Shown piece by piece: positions 8,440 through 17,400 of a stretch of 64,000 bases of DNA; the stretch's first letter is position 1, and every line of letters begins with the position of its first letter. A program made the translations under genes and the position numbers. The notes beneath the pieces are model-generated. The model was given only the letters and a program-made list of their open reading frames with translations, made no database searches and had not been told where the DNA came from. Origin of the DNA: an uncultured bacterium (GTDB lineage Bacteria; Patescibacteriota; Saccharimonadia; Saccharimonadales; Saccharimonadaceae); contig CAJBFN010000001.1 of the NCBI GenBank assembly GCA_903952435.1, forward strand, positions 104,678-168,677. The letters are read 5' to 3'.

Positions 8440-8991
8440 ATGAACGATATAATTTCAAAGGCCGGTAGCCTAAAAATAAAACTAACCAAACCAGATGTTA
8501 ATCGTGATGCGCCTTTTGCCTTGGGTTGGTTCGAATCTATTCACGGAAAGCAAACATTATTACTTATGGGTAATGCTGAAAACGAAATAAAACCACCCAC
8601 TCTTGAAGGTGAAAAGAAAACACTTCAAAAATTTATCGAATTAGAAAAATCTAATGAACAGCTGACTTGGATGATTCAGGCTGATAATAAGACAATCGGA
8701 GCTGTATGGATTGAGCTGAAGGATACTGAGTTTGTTAAGTCACCAGCCGTTCATATGATGATAGGTGATCCAGAATATCGAGGTCAGGGTATTGGTAGGG
8801 CTATTATGTTCGAGATGATTAAATATGCAAAAGAAAAATTAAAATCTAGTGTTATATACTCTCGTCATCTCGTAAGTAATAAACCGGTCACAGCATTGCT
8901 AGACTCTTTTAGTTTTATTAATGACGGTAAAAGTTATATTGATAGTAATAATCTTGAATGGCAAAATATTAAATTGACATTTGATATATAG
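8440..8991 (+). CDS. GNAT-family N-acetyltransferase
   Basis: 183 residues with the acetyl-CoA pyrophosphate loop EYRGQGIGRAIM (Q/RxxGxG/A) near residue 110, preceded by VHMMIGDPEYRG. The C-terminal part, VTALLDSFSFINDGK, fits the GNAT beta6-beta7 region. The substrate is unknown. It has an independent leaderless promoter, so it does not look like part of the downstream operon. Confidence 0.82.
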   Translation: MNDIISKAGSLKIKLTKPDVNRDAPFALGWFESIHGKQTLLLMGNAENEIKPPTLEGEKKTLQKFIELEKSNEQLTWMIQADNKTIGAVWIELKDTEFVKSPAVHMMIGDPEYRGQGIGRAIMFEMIKYAKEKLKSSVIYSRHLVSNKPVTALLDSFSFINDGKSYIDSNNLEWQNIKLTFDI

Positions 8992-9018
8992 CAATTCGGC
9001 ATTTAATAGCGTAAATGT

Positions 9019-9024
9019 TATAAT
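9019..9024 (+). promoter_or_regulatory. -10 box opening the NRPS operon
   Basis: TATAAT, 8 nt before the ATG of the DUF2087 gene at 9033. Because downstream genes are 3-34 nt apart or overlapping, this is the best candidate promoter for the whole 14-kb cluster. A further TATAAT at 9295-9300, only 2 nt before the next start codon, is too close to be convincing. Confidence 0.5.
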
Positions 9025-9032
9025 AATAAAAT

Positions 9033-9299
9033 ATGAAGTGTAACCTCTGTAACTTTTTGGATTCTAATGGCCTTATAGAACAATGGCCATCAAAAAGGGC
9101 TAATCAGTTGGAAATTATAAAGTATCTTGCAGATAAATTCCCTATTGGATCAACATATTCCGACAAAGAAATAAATCAAAAACTTAAGGATCTGCATACT
9201 TTTGGCGATTGGGCTATACTTCGTCGCGAATTGTGCGATCTTGGGTATTTTGAACGAGATAGAAATGGCACAATCTATATCAGAGTTGAAAGAGTATAA
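9033..9299 (+). CDS. DUF2087-domain protein, possible cluster regulator
   Basis: 88 residues. From residue 20 onward it matches the DUF2087 pattern: LEIIKYLADKFPIG, YSDKEINQKLKDLH, DWAILRRELCDLGYFERD, then a Gly-Thr-Ile-Tyr ending. This pattern is a winged-helix-like module often fused to HTH regulators. The N-terminal CNLCNF is a CxxC pair that could bind metal. It is the first gene of the probable operon, 3 nt before the HDAC-like gene, so a regulatory role is plausible but unproven. Confidence 0.7.
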   Translation: MKCNLCNFLDSNGLIEQWPSKRANQLEIIKYLADKFPIGSTYSDKEINQKLKDLHTFGDWAILRRELCDLGYFERDRNGTIYIRVERV

Positions 9300-9302
9300 T
9301 AA

Positions 9303-10337
9303 ATGTCTCCAGAAAAAATTGTTTATTATAATAAAGATCACGCAAACCACAAAGGTTGGATTGATAATGAAGGTAAGCCCTGGGATGTCCCCGAAAGACT
9401 TTTTAAGGTAGTTGACGCACTATTAAGTGATGACAGCCTAAATATTGATTGGATGGTTTCGCCAGAGTTTCATAAAGAGACAATGGATCTTATATCAAAA
9501 GTACATTCAGTTGATATGATAAAGGCTATTAGCGACGCAAGCAAGAACGCCACATTGAACATCCCAGGTAAAACTTTCTACGATAAAGATGCTGAAGCTA
9601 ATACATCTCTAATTTACCCAGGGACTTTTGAGCAAGCTATTATGTCCGTCGAATGTGCGGTATCTGCCGCCGACTCATTGATAAATGGCGAGACAAATCT
9701 TGCTATTACTGTCAGTAGGCCACCGGGACATCATGCTGGTAGGGAATTTTATCATGGGTTCTGTTATCTTAATAATGCCGCTGTCGCTGCCGAGGCTATG
9801 AAGAATAACAACAAGAAAGTCGCCATACTGGATATAGATGTTCACCATGGTGATGGCACTCAGGATATTTTTTTAAATGACCCAAATGTCATGTATGTAT
9901 CTTTGCATGCTGACCCGAATTTAGTTATGCCAGGTACTGGATACAGCCATGAAATAGGTGTCGGCGAGGGTCTTGAAAGAACTGTTAATTTACCATTCCC
10001 AATAGGCATCGAGGCAAATGAATATATGAATCTATTAATAAACGCTCAAGAAAAAATAAAAGGGTTTGGCGCAGATTACTTAATCATCGAAGCGGGATTT
10101 GATGGTCATAAAAATGAATATCCTAATCTTCCACCTATTACGCAACTTGGAGATTCTGAATATAGAGAAATAGGGAGACATATTGGCGAACTTAATTTAC
10201 CAAGCTTAGTTGTATTTAGTGGTGGCTACAACCAAGACGTTACCGCTCCTGCTTTTGTTTCTTACATAAAAGGCATGGAAGACTCATTACTTATAGATAG
10301 GCCGATAGTCCATACGACCGACGAATTAATACCCTAA
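9303..10337 (+). CDS. HDAC-like amidohydrolase (acetylpolyamine/histone deacetylase family)
   Basis: 344 residues, complete class II HDAC-like fold. Visible catalytic elements are the tandem His H143-H144 in RPPGHHAG, the zinc ligands D179 and H181 in DIDVHHGDG, the third ligand D267 in EAGFDGH, and the transition-state Tyr309 in SGGYNQ. Bacterial members deacetylate polyamines or small amides. Located 17 nt before the phosphopantetheinyl transferase, it probably acts on an N-acyl group of the NRPS product or an acetylated diamine precursor. The acetyltransferase at the other end of the cluster makes an acetylation/deacetylation pair. The specific substrate is inferred from context only. Confidence 0.88.
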   Translation: MSPEKIVYYNKDHANHKGWIDNEGKPWDVPERLFKVVDALLSDDSLNIDWMVSPEFHKETMDLISKVHSVDMIKAISDASKNATLNIPGKTFYDKDAEANTSLIYPGTFEQAIMSVECAVSAADSLINGETNLAITVSRPPGHHAGREFYHGFCYLNNAAVAAEAMKNNNKKVAILDIDVHHGDGTQDIFLNDPNVMYVSLHADPNLVMPGTGYSHEIGVGEGLERTVNLPFPIGIEANEYMNLLINAQEKIKGFGADYLIIEAGFDGHKNEYPNLPPITQLGDSEYREIGRHIGELNLPSLVVFSGGYNQDVTAPAFVSYIKGMEDSLLIDRPIVHTTDELIP

Positions 10338-10354
10338 CCAAAAGACTTACCAAA

Positions 10355-10939
10355 ATGATTGATATTTATATAGTAGAAAGAGCTAAATTAAAAAACGATT
10401 CTCGTAAAGTTATTCGTCGTATAGTTGAATGTATTCTAAGTTCACGCTTAAACTCAACCAGTCTTATAGGCATGTCATTCGATGAATATGGTAAACCATA
10501 TATCAAGAAAAACTATAGAACAAATTTTAATTATTCTCATTCCAAAAACATAGTAGCTATTTCTGTTGTTGCAGATACGGAAGATATTGGCATTGATACG
10601 GAACCGTTAGACAGGAGCGTTGAGATAAGTAAAATTGCACATAGTGCTTTTTCTGAAAGAGAGCTGTTAAAAATACCTAATGATAGATTTGTAAACGCTT
10701 GGTGTTTAAAAGAAGCGTCGGTGAAAATGGTAGGAAAAGGATTTAGAGAGGCGGATCCGTCAGAGTTTTCCATTGAACAAAATCAAAATAAATTTCTTTT
10801 ACTGCAGGGATTAAGACAAATCGCCTGCGGTTACACGGAGACATGTATTTATCGTGAAGATGTTATCACGATATGTTCATCGAGTAAAATAGAAGGGATA
10901 AATATAATTTTATATAACATAGCTGATACAATATATTAA
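10355..10939 (+). CDS. Sfp-type 4'-phosphopantetheinyl transferase
   Basis: 194 residues. Core motifs are D81 and E83 in IGIDTEPLD (Mg2+/CoA-binding GxD region) and WCLKEASVKMVGKG with W116, K119, E120 and K123 (the WxxKEAxxK signature). It transfers phosphopantetheine from CoA to the carrier-domain serines (Ser525 of the A-T protein, Ser973 of the C-A-T-E protein, Ser452 of the C-T-C protein). At under 200 residues it is shorter than Sfp (about 224) but keeps both lobes. Its presence supports a functional rather than decayed cluster. Confidence 0.9.
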   Translation: MIDIYIVERAKLKNDSRKVIRRIVECILSSRLNSTSLIGMSFDEYGKPYIKKNYRTNFNYSHSKNIVAISVVADTEDIGIDTEPLDRSVEISKIAHSAFSERELLKIPNDRFVNAWCLKEASVKMVGKGFREADPSEFSIEQNQNKFLLLQGLRQIACGYTETCIYREDVITICSSSKIEGINIILYNIADTIY

Positions 10940-10955
10940 CAAGAGAGTTGACTTT

Positions 10956-12734
10956 ATGAGTAAAGATTTTTACGTACTTGGCTATAGTGGTTTAGATGGC
11001 TATCTAAAATATAAGAATAGCAATATTATTAGCCTTTCAGATAGAGAGTCGCTCGTAAGTCAAGGAATGGATGCAGCTGCTGCGCTTTTGAAAAATGGCC
11101 AAATAATTGCCGCCTCAGCAGAAGAACGTTTTGGTACTATAAAACATACAGGTAACTTTCCGATGCATGCTATTAACGCTTGTTTAAATAAGGCGGGTAT
11201 TAAGATATCTGATATTAGTTGCTTTGCTCATAATTTTAATTATGAACCATATAAAGAACTATTTTTTCTGAATGATTATTCTAAAAATTTATTTGATTCA
11301 ATACTCAGCGATAAGGCCCAGATCGATTTATTTAAATTAAATTACAATATAGATGTTAATGATAAATTCTTCGGCTTCGACCACCATATGTGCCATGCCG
11401 CATATGCGTTTGAAACAAGTGGGTATGAAGCGTCGCTAGTTATCATCGCAGATGGTTTAGGCGAATTTAATAGTATAAGCGTTTATAGTGGTGATAAAAT
11501 TCAAGGCTTAAAACTGCTAAAAACATATGGGCCATCAAGTTCACTGGGAATTTTATATTCTGCTGCAACCGATTATCTAGGGTTTCTTACAAACTCAGAT
11601 GAGTATAAGATAATGGGCTTAGCTGCGTATGGAAACAAGACTGTATATAAAAAGCTTTTTGACGAGATTGTTGTGCTTTCTGATAATGGTAGAATTGAAA
11701 TAAAAAATTTAGTTCCACAAAAAATCAATAAACCAGAAGAACGAGAGACCTATGTGTATTTTAAGAGTTGGCTATCTCAATATATATTTAAAGAAAGAGA
11801 CCCAAACGCTCCAGTCGAGCAGAAGCACAAAGACTTCGCGGCAGCCTTGCAAGAAAAAATCAATGAAGCAGTTCTGCATTTAGTTCGTCATTGGAGCCAT
11901 ACAACTGGTTTAAATAGTTTATGCATGGCTGGAGGTGTTGCGTTAAATTGTGTCGCAAATGAGCGCATTGCAAAATCAGGTTTGGTAAAAAGATTTTATG
12001 TAGCTCCAGCATCATCAGATGACGGGACTTCACTTGGTGCAGCTCTAATAGCTATGCGAAATCGTGGGATATCTTTGAGTAAAAAACATTTTCTTGACAT
12101 GCCTTTTTATGGCCCATCTATCGCAGAAGGTATCATAGATTATAGACTGCCAACTGAATTATCTGTTGAAAAACTTAAAGACGGCAAACTTATAGAAATC
12201 GTTGCTGATGCACTTGTGGATAATAAAATAGTTGCGTGGGCACAGGGGAATATGGAATTTGGGCCACGAGCTCTAGGGCATAGAAGCATATTAGCGATTC
12301 CATGTGATGCTAAAATGCGCGAAAGATTAAATATAGTCACAAAACAACGAGAAAGCTTTAGACCGTTTGCGCCAATCGTGAAAAAAGAATCTATAAATAA
12401 ATATTTTGAAACATATGATGGCGTTGTATATAAACATATGTTAGTAAATACCAAAGTACGAGAGAAATATCGTTCTAAACTCCAAGCCGTGATCCACATC
12501 GATGGTACTTCTAGAGCACAAGCAGTTGATAAAAAAGACTTACCATTATTATGGAAGCTTCTCGATGAAATCGAGCGACGAACTACAATTCCAGTACTTC
12601 TCAATACATCATTTAATTTAAAATCTATGCCAATCGTATGTTATAAAAAGGATGCAATAGAATCGTATTTAAATTCAGATATTGATTTGCTAGTTATTAA
12701 CAACGAAGTAATACGTAAGAGGCAAAAAAAGTGA
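10956..12734 (+). CDS. NodU/CmcH-family carbamoyltransferase
   Basis: 592 residues, two-domain O-carbamoyltransferase. The N-terminal Kae1-like domain has the metal-binding H143/H144/H147 cluster (FDHHMCHAAYAF), IADGLGEFNS, and MAGGVALNCVANERI near residue 325. The C-terminal YrdC-like domain carries AQGNMEFGPRALGHRS from about 429 and ends LLNTSFNLKSMPIV. Known members (TobZ, CmcH, NodU) make carbamoyl-adenylate from carbamoyl phosphate and ATP, then carbamoylate a hydroxyl (or amine) of a natural product. It starts 16 nt after the PPTase and its TGA overlaps the GTG of the next gene. Confidence 0.92.
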   Translation: MSKDFYVLGYSGLDGYLKYKNSNIISLSDRESLVSQGMDAAAALLKNGQIIAASAEERFGTIKHTGNFPMHAINACLNKAGIKISDISCFAHNFNYEPYKELFFLNDYSKNLFDSILSDKAQIDLFKLNYNIDVNDKFFGFDHHMCHAAYAFETSGYEASLVIIADGLGEFNSISVYSGDKIQGLKLLKTYGPSSSLGILYSAATDYLGFLTNSDEYKIMGLAAYGNKTVYKKLFDEIVVLSDNGRIEIKNLVPQKINKPEERETYVYFKSWLSQYIFKERDPNAPVEQKHKDFAAALQEKINEAVLHLVRHWSHTTGLNSLCMAGGVALNCVANERIAKSGLVKRFYVAPASSDDGTSLGAALIAMRNRGISLSKKHFLDMPFYGPSIAEGIIDYRLPTELSVEKLKDGKLIEIVADALVDNKIVAWAQGNMEFGPRALGHRSILAIPCDAKMRERLNIVTKQRESFRPFAPIVKKESINKYFETYDGVVYKHMLVNTKVREKYRSKLQAVIHIDGTSRAQAVDKKDLPLLWKLLDEIERRTTIPVLLNTSFNLKSMPIVCYKKDAIESYLNSDIDLLVINNEVIRKRQKK

Positions 12735-14458
12735 TAGCAAAACAATTACAAATAATCGTTAATTCAAATCCCAATAAAATATCCATAGATGATTGCAATG
12801 GAGGAGAGATTAGCTATAGGCAATTATGGGAATTAGTTTGTACTTTTTCTGCAGCAATAGATGATTTTGCTCAAGACGATAAATATATTGGCTTAATAGC
12901 CGACCAAGATGCATACGCCGTTATCGCTCTAGTTTCGACGATATTAAATGGTAGGACTATTATTCCTATAGATCCTAGGCTAAGCGCATTAGAGATTGAA
13001 GAAATATTGTCACCTTTTACTTGCAAGATTATATGCCGAAATATAGACACCCGTATTTTTAGTAAGCGCTTTGTCGCTTTAGAATGTGAAGATCTGATAT
13101 CTAGAGAGTCTACTAACTATTGCTTTAAAGATGAAGATACCGATGCATATATTATCCATACATCGGGTACTACTGGCAAACCAAAACCAGTTCTTGCCAA
13201 GCAGGGAGCCTTGTTGCATGTTGTGACTGAGTTAATTTCAAGATATTATATTGACAATAATTCCAATGTTCTGCAATTCGCTTATATGAGCTTTGACTCG
13301 TCTTTAGCAGAAATCTTTAGTACATTTCTTTCTGGTGGCACCTTGATAATTCCAGGCTGCCAATTGAGAAATGATGCATATAGCGTTCTTGAGACTTTAC
13401 TAATGCGTAAAGCTATATCTGTAGCAACGTTACCTCCGTCATTTGCCCTGGGCTGTAAGACTACCGCGCTATCAAATTTAGATACATTGATTTTAGCTGG
13501 TGAAGAATGCCCTATAAATCTAGCAAATAGTTTATATAAAAAAGTAAAGCACCTAATAAACGCCTATGGACCCACTGAGTCAATTATATGTGCGACTACC
13601 TATGAGATAAAGTCCCTACAAAATATTTGCAGAGTTCCAATTGGTACGCCTCTAAACGGCATGCGAATCGAGATCGCTAATATAAAAGAAAATTGTAGCG
13701 ATACGCCAGGATCCGGTGAGATGTTATTATTCAGTGACTATTTAGCACAAGGTTATCCAGGTCACAAGAGAGAAACATCAGAAAAATTCAAAGTCAATCC
13801 AAAAACGAATGCTATTTACTATACAACCGGAGATATTGGCCACATAAATGATGATGGCAACTACGAGTTTTTGGGAAGAATAGATAATCAGATAAAAATC
13901 AATGGCCAACGGATTGAGCTAGAAAGTATTGAATCTAACATTAAAAGAATCACCGGCATTACCGAGCTGATTGTAATTTATGACGGCCATCTATATTGCG
14001 CATACAAAAATAATGGAGCAGCCCAATCCTTTGATATTAGGGGTTCATTGTCTGGTAAAATGTCTCTTCATACAATTCCAAATGTATTTATTTTGGTTGA
14101 TTCAATCCTGCTTGATGGTAATGGTAAAATAAATCGTCGCGATATGCTTAATAAAATAAAAGAACAATTGCGTAGTACAAAAACTATAAATAAAACCGAT
14201 AATAATTTTTGTAATGAAATGATTATTCTCTGGGAAGCAACAATATCTGCATCTAATTCAATGATTAACGATAATTCAGACTTCTTTGAAGTTGGCGGTG
14301 ATTCGTTATCTGCTCTAAGACTCGTCAAGGCTATAAACGACAAATATTTAATAAATATTAAATTAGCAGAAATCCTACAGGGCACCGTAACCCCTTTAAA
14401 AATGAGTTCAATAGTAGAGAATAAGCTTATCTTGACGAGAACATTGAATGATAACTAA
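12731..14458 (+). CDS. NRPS adenylation-thiolation (A-T) protein
   Basis: 575 residues: A domain (about 1-490) and carrier domain (about 500-565). Core motifs are HTSGTTGKPKP (A3) near 142, FDSSLAEIF (A4), NAYGPTES (A5), YYTTGDIG (A7), GRIDNQIKINGQRIE (A8) and GNGKINRR (A10), with carrier VGGDSLSAL (Ser525). Aligned by eye to GrsA, the pocket code reads D-S-A-T-I-A-A-I-C. This is close to the GrsA Phe code except Trp239 to Ala, suggesting an aromatic or bulky side chain. With no C domain it is probably the initiation module. GTG start overlapping the upstream TGA. Confidence 0.92.
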   Translation: MIAKQLQIIVNSNPNKISIDDCNGGEISYRQLWELVCTFSAAIDDFAQDDKYIGLIADQDAYAVIALVSTILNGRTIIPIDPRLSALEIEEILSPFTCKIICRNIDTRIFSKRFVALECEDLISRESTNYCFKDEDTDAYIIHTSGTTGKPKPVLAKQGALLHVVTELISRYYIDNNSNVLQFAYMSFDSSLAEIFSTFLSGGTLIIPGCQLRNDAYSVLETLLMRKAISVATLPPSFALGCKTTALSNLDTLILAGEECPINLANSLYKKVKHLINAYGPTESIICATTYEIKSLQNICRVPIGTPLNGMRIEIANIKENCSDTPGSGEMLLFSDYLAQGYPGHKRETSEKFKVNPKTNAIYYTTGDIGHINDDGNYEFLGRIDNQIKINGQRIELESIESNIKRITGITELIVIYDGHLYCAYKNNGAAQSFDIRGSLSGKMSLHTIPNVFILVDSILLDGNGKINRRDMLNKIKEQLRSTKTINKTDNNFCNEMIILWEATISASNSMINDNSDFFEVGGDSLSALRLVKAINDKYLINIKLAEILQGTVTPLKMSSIVENKLILTRTLNDN

Positions 14459-17400
14459 TTTAACACCAATAGAACAAGCATTCTGGTATCAACACAAGCT
14501 TAACCCTAAAAGTGACAGCAATAACATAGTGCATAAGATTATGTTTAGTCGGCCGTTATCTAAGGTTGATCTTGATTGTTGCCTTGAGAATATGTGCAAT
14601 AAATATCCCATTCTGAAATCTAGATTTATTGACATAGACGGGACGCCCGTAAGAAAAGCTATTGGGCGCGGTTACGATATCGAGATATCAGCCGACCCGT
14701 TATCATCTATAGACAAAGCCCAAAAACAATTTGATCTTGAAAATGATAATTTGTTACGCTGCGTGCTACTCGATAGTAAAGTATTGTATGTGACAGTACC
14801 TCATATAATATTTGACGAAATTTCTTGGAATATATTCGTTAAAGATCTTTGCAAATACATCAAAGGAGATAATAATAAAACATTTGAAATCACCAAAGAT
14901 ACTAATTATATTCCATCAGATTTAAATACGGACATACGAATATATTGGAAGAACGAGTTAATAGGCGCCAGTGATCGAGTTGGTTTGATGAGCAATAATA
15001 GAATAATCTCAGATGGTGACAAGGACCTCTCGTTTTTCAAGCACAAGATAGATAAAGAGACGAGCAGGAAGTTAAAACAGCTTGCGATTTCACTACATTC
15101 ATCGATGAATAGTATGTTGATGACGCTGTTTTGTGTCACTTTAAATAAAACCACCTCAGACAATGACATAGTAATTGGAACGCCCGTTACAATTCGAGAC
15201 GAACAATCAGAAGATCAAATAGGTTGCTATATAAATGTATTACCTTGTAGATTTATTATTAAAAATGAAGATCAAATAAATAATTTTATAAGTAAGAAAT
15301 CAATGGACATGTGGAGTCATCTAGACATGCGCAACTTCTCACTACCAGAACTTTTGCGCGACCTGAAACTTGATCAAAATGACGAACTTAGGGGTTTGTA
15401 TAATGTGATATTTGAGTATGTCCCACAAAAACTAGAGCAAGATAAATTAATCGTTTCTGATGATATCCTACCTAATTTAGCCGTTAAATTAGACTTAATG
15501 GTAAGCCTTTTTGAATCATTAAACGGTACAGATATTTACGTCGAATATCGTAATACTCAATATTCCAAAGAATATATTGAAAATATTATTAAACGATTTA
15601 TTAACGTCTGCGATCACACGATAACTAATCCTGACTCAAAAATTAAGGACATATCAATATTATTTAGAGGCGAGGATAAAACTCTAATTGAGATAGGATG
15701 TGGCGATAAACGAGTCATTAAAGCCCCATATATTTGGAATAGATTCCAGACTAATGCATTTGCTAACCACGATAGTATTGCAGTAAAAAGTAATTACAAA
15801 ACGTTAACTTATTCTGAGCTTGAATATCTTTCTGCATCTTATGCAGATAAACTAGAAGAGTTAGGTGCTAGCGAAGGTTCGATTATTGGAGTATATATGA
15901 ATCGTTCGGTTGAATATGTCGCAACCATGCTAGCCATCTGGTCGCTTGGAGCCATTTATGTACCGCTCGATATTAATCAGCCAAGCGAGCGCATAACAAG
16001 TATGATTACCCAAGCCAATATAGGTTTTATTGTAACCAATTCGGATAATCGAAAAAGTATTAATGTATCTGTTCCATTTTATATTATAGATAGTCCACTA
16101 ACGTTAGAATTGAAAAAAAATAGGAAAATCACGCGGAAGTATGAACCAACAGCAAATGACGTCGCATATATAATCTTTACTTCAGGGTCTACTGGATTAC
16201 CGAAGGGGGTTATGATAAAACACCAAGGATTTATGAATCATCTAGAGATAATGATCCATGAACTAGGCCTCAATAAATCCAGTGTTGTCGCTCAGACGGC
16301 CGAGGTATCATTCGATATATCAGTATGGCAACTAATATGCCCACTTCTTACTGGCGGTGCAGTGCGTATATGCAATAAGGATGACGTAACTAGTGTCCAA
16401 AAAATATACAATATTATTAATAAAGATAGAATATCCGTATTAGAAATAGTCCCATCGTTATTGTCTGTTTATCTCGAAGCTGAACAATCCAATTTGGTAG
16501 ATAGAAAATGCTTAAAAAACACAATAATTATCACTACTGGCGAGGCTATTAGCCCTTCAATTGTAAAGCAATGGTTTAATATCTATCAAAATAAACCTCT
16601 CTTAAACGCATACGGCCCAGCTGAGGCGTCTGATGATACCCATTTTTACCATATTAAGACAGATTCTAGCATTGAACAGACTATACCGATTGGACACCCG
16701 TTATTTAACATTGAAACCTACATCCTTAATAATGATATGCAATTATGCCCGATTGGGATAATAGGGGAAATACATATTGGCGGAATCGCTGTTGCTGATG
16801 GATATATTAACGACAAAAAACTTACAGATAAGGTTTTTATAGATAATCCTTTTTTAAATAACAAGAGCAAAATGTACAAAACTGGTGATTATGGAATGTG
16901 GCGCAATGACGGCGCACTAAACTTTTTAGGCAGGAAGGACTATCAGGTAAAGATAAACGGACAACGGCTTGAACTTGGTGAAATAGAAAACAAGATTCTT
17001 AATCTTGATTATGTAAAAGATGCAGCGGTTATATTTGAAGACACGCCTAGCGGTAAGCGTCTTCGAGGATATGTTACCTTCAAAGACAAAGCCCATGGCA
17101 ATGATGATATAAAACGAGATCTTGAAAACAAACTACCTAGTTTCATGATTCCAAGAAGCATAGAAATAATTGATAATATCCCAAGAAATTCTAACGGAAA
17201 ACTTGATCGAAAATATTTAGAGAGTTTAAGAGATACGGTAGTAAAAGACGAATGCCTTTATCAAATCAATAACACGACGCTCAATAATATTATAAGAATA
17301 TGGTCAGACAATATTGGGCGTTCAATTAAACCAGACACAAATTATTTTGATGCTGGCGGCGATTCTCTACTTAGTGTAAAAATAGTTAATAACCTGAACA

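Noticed and set aside
12140..12604. Minus-strand frame of 154 codons inside the carbamoyltransferase gene
   Set aside because: The sense strand encodes the conserved carbamoyltransferase C-domain; the antisense product has no recognisable features.
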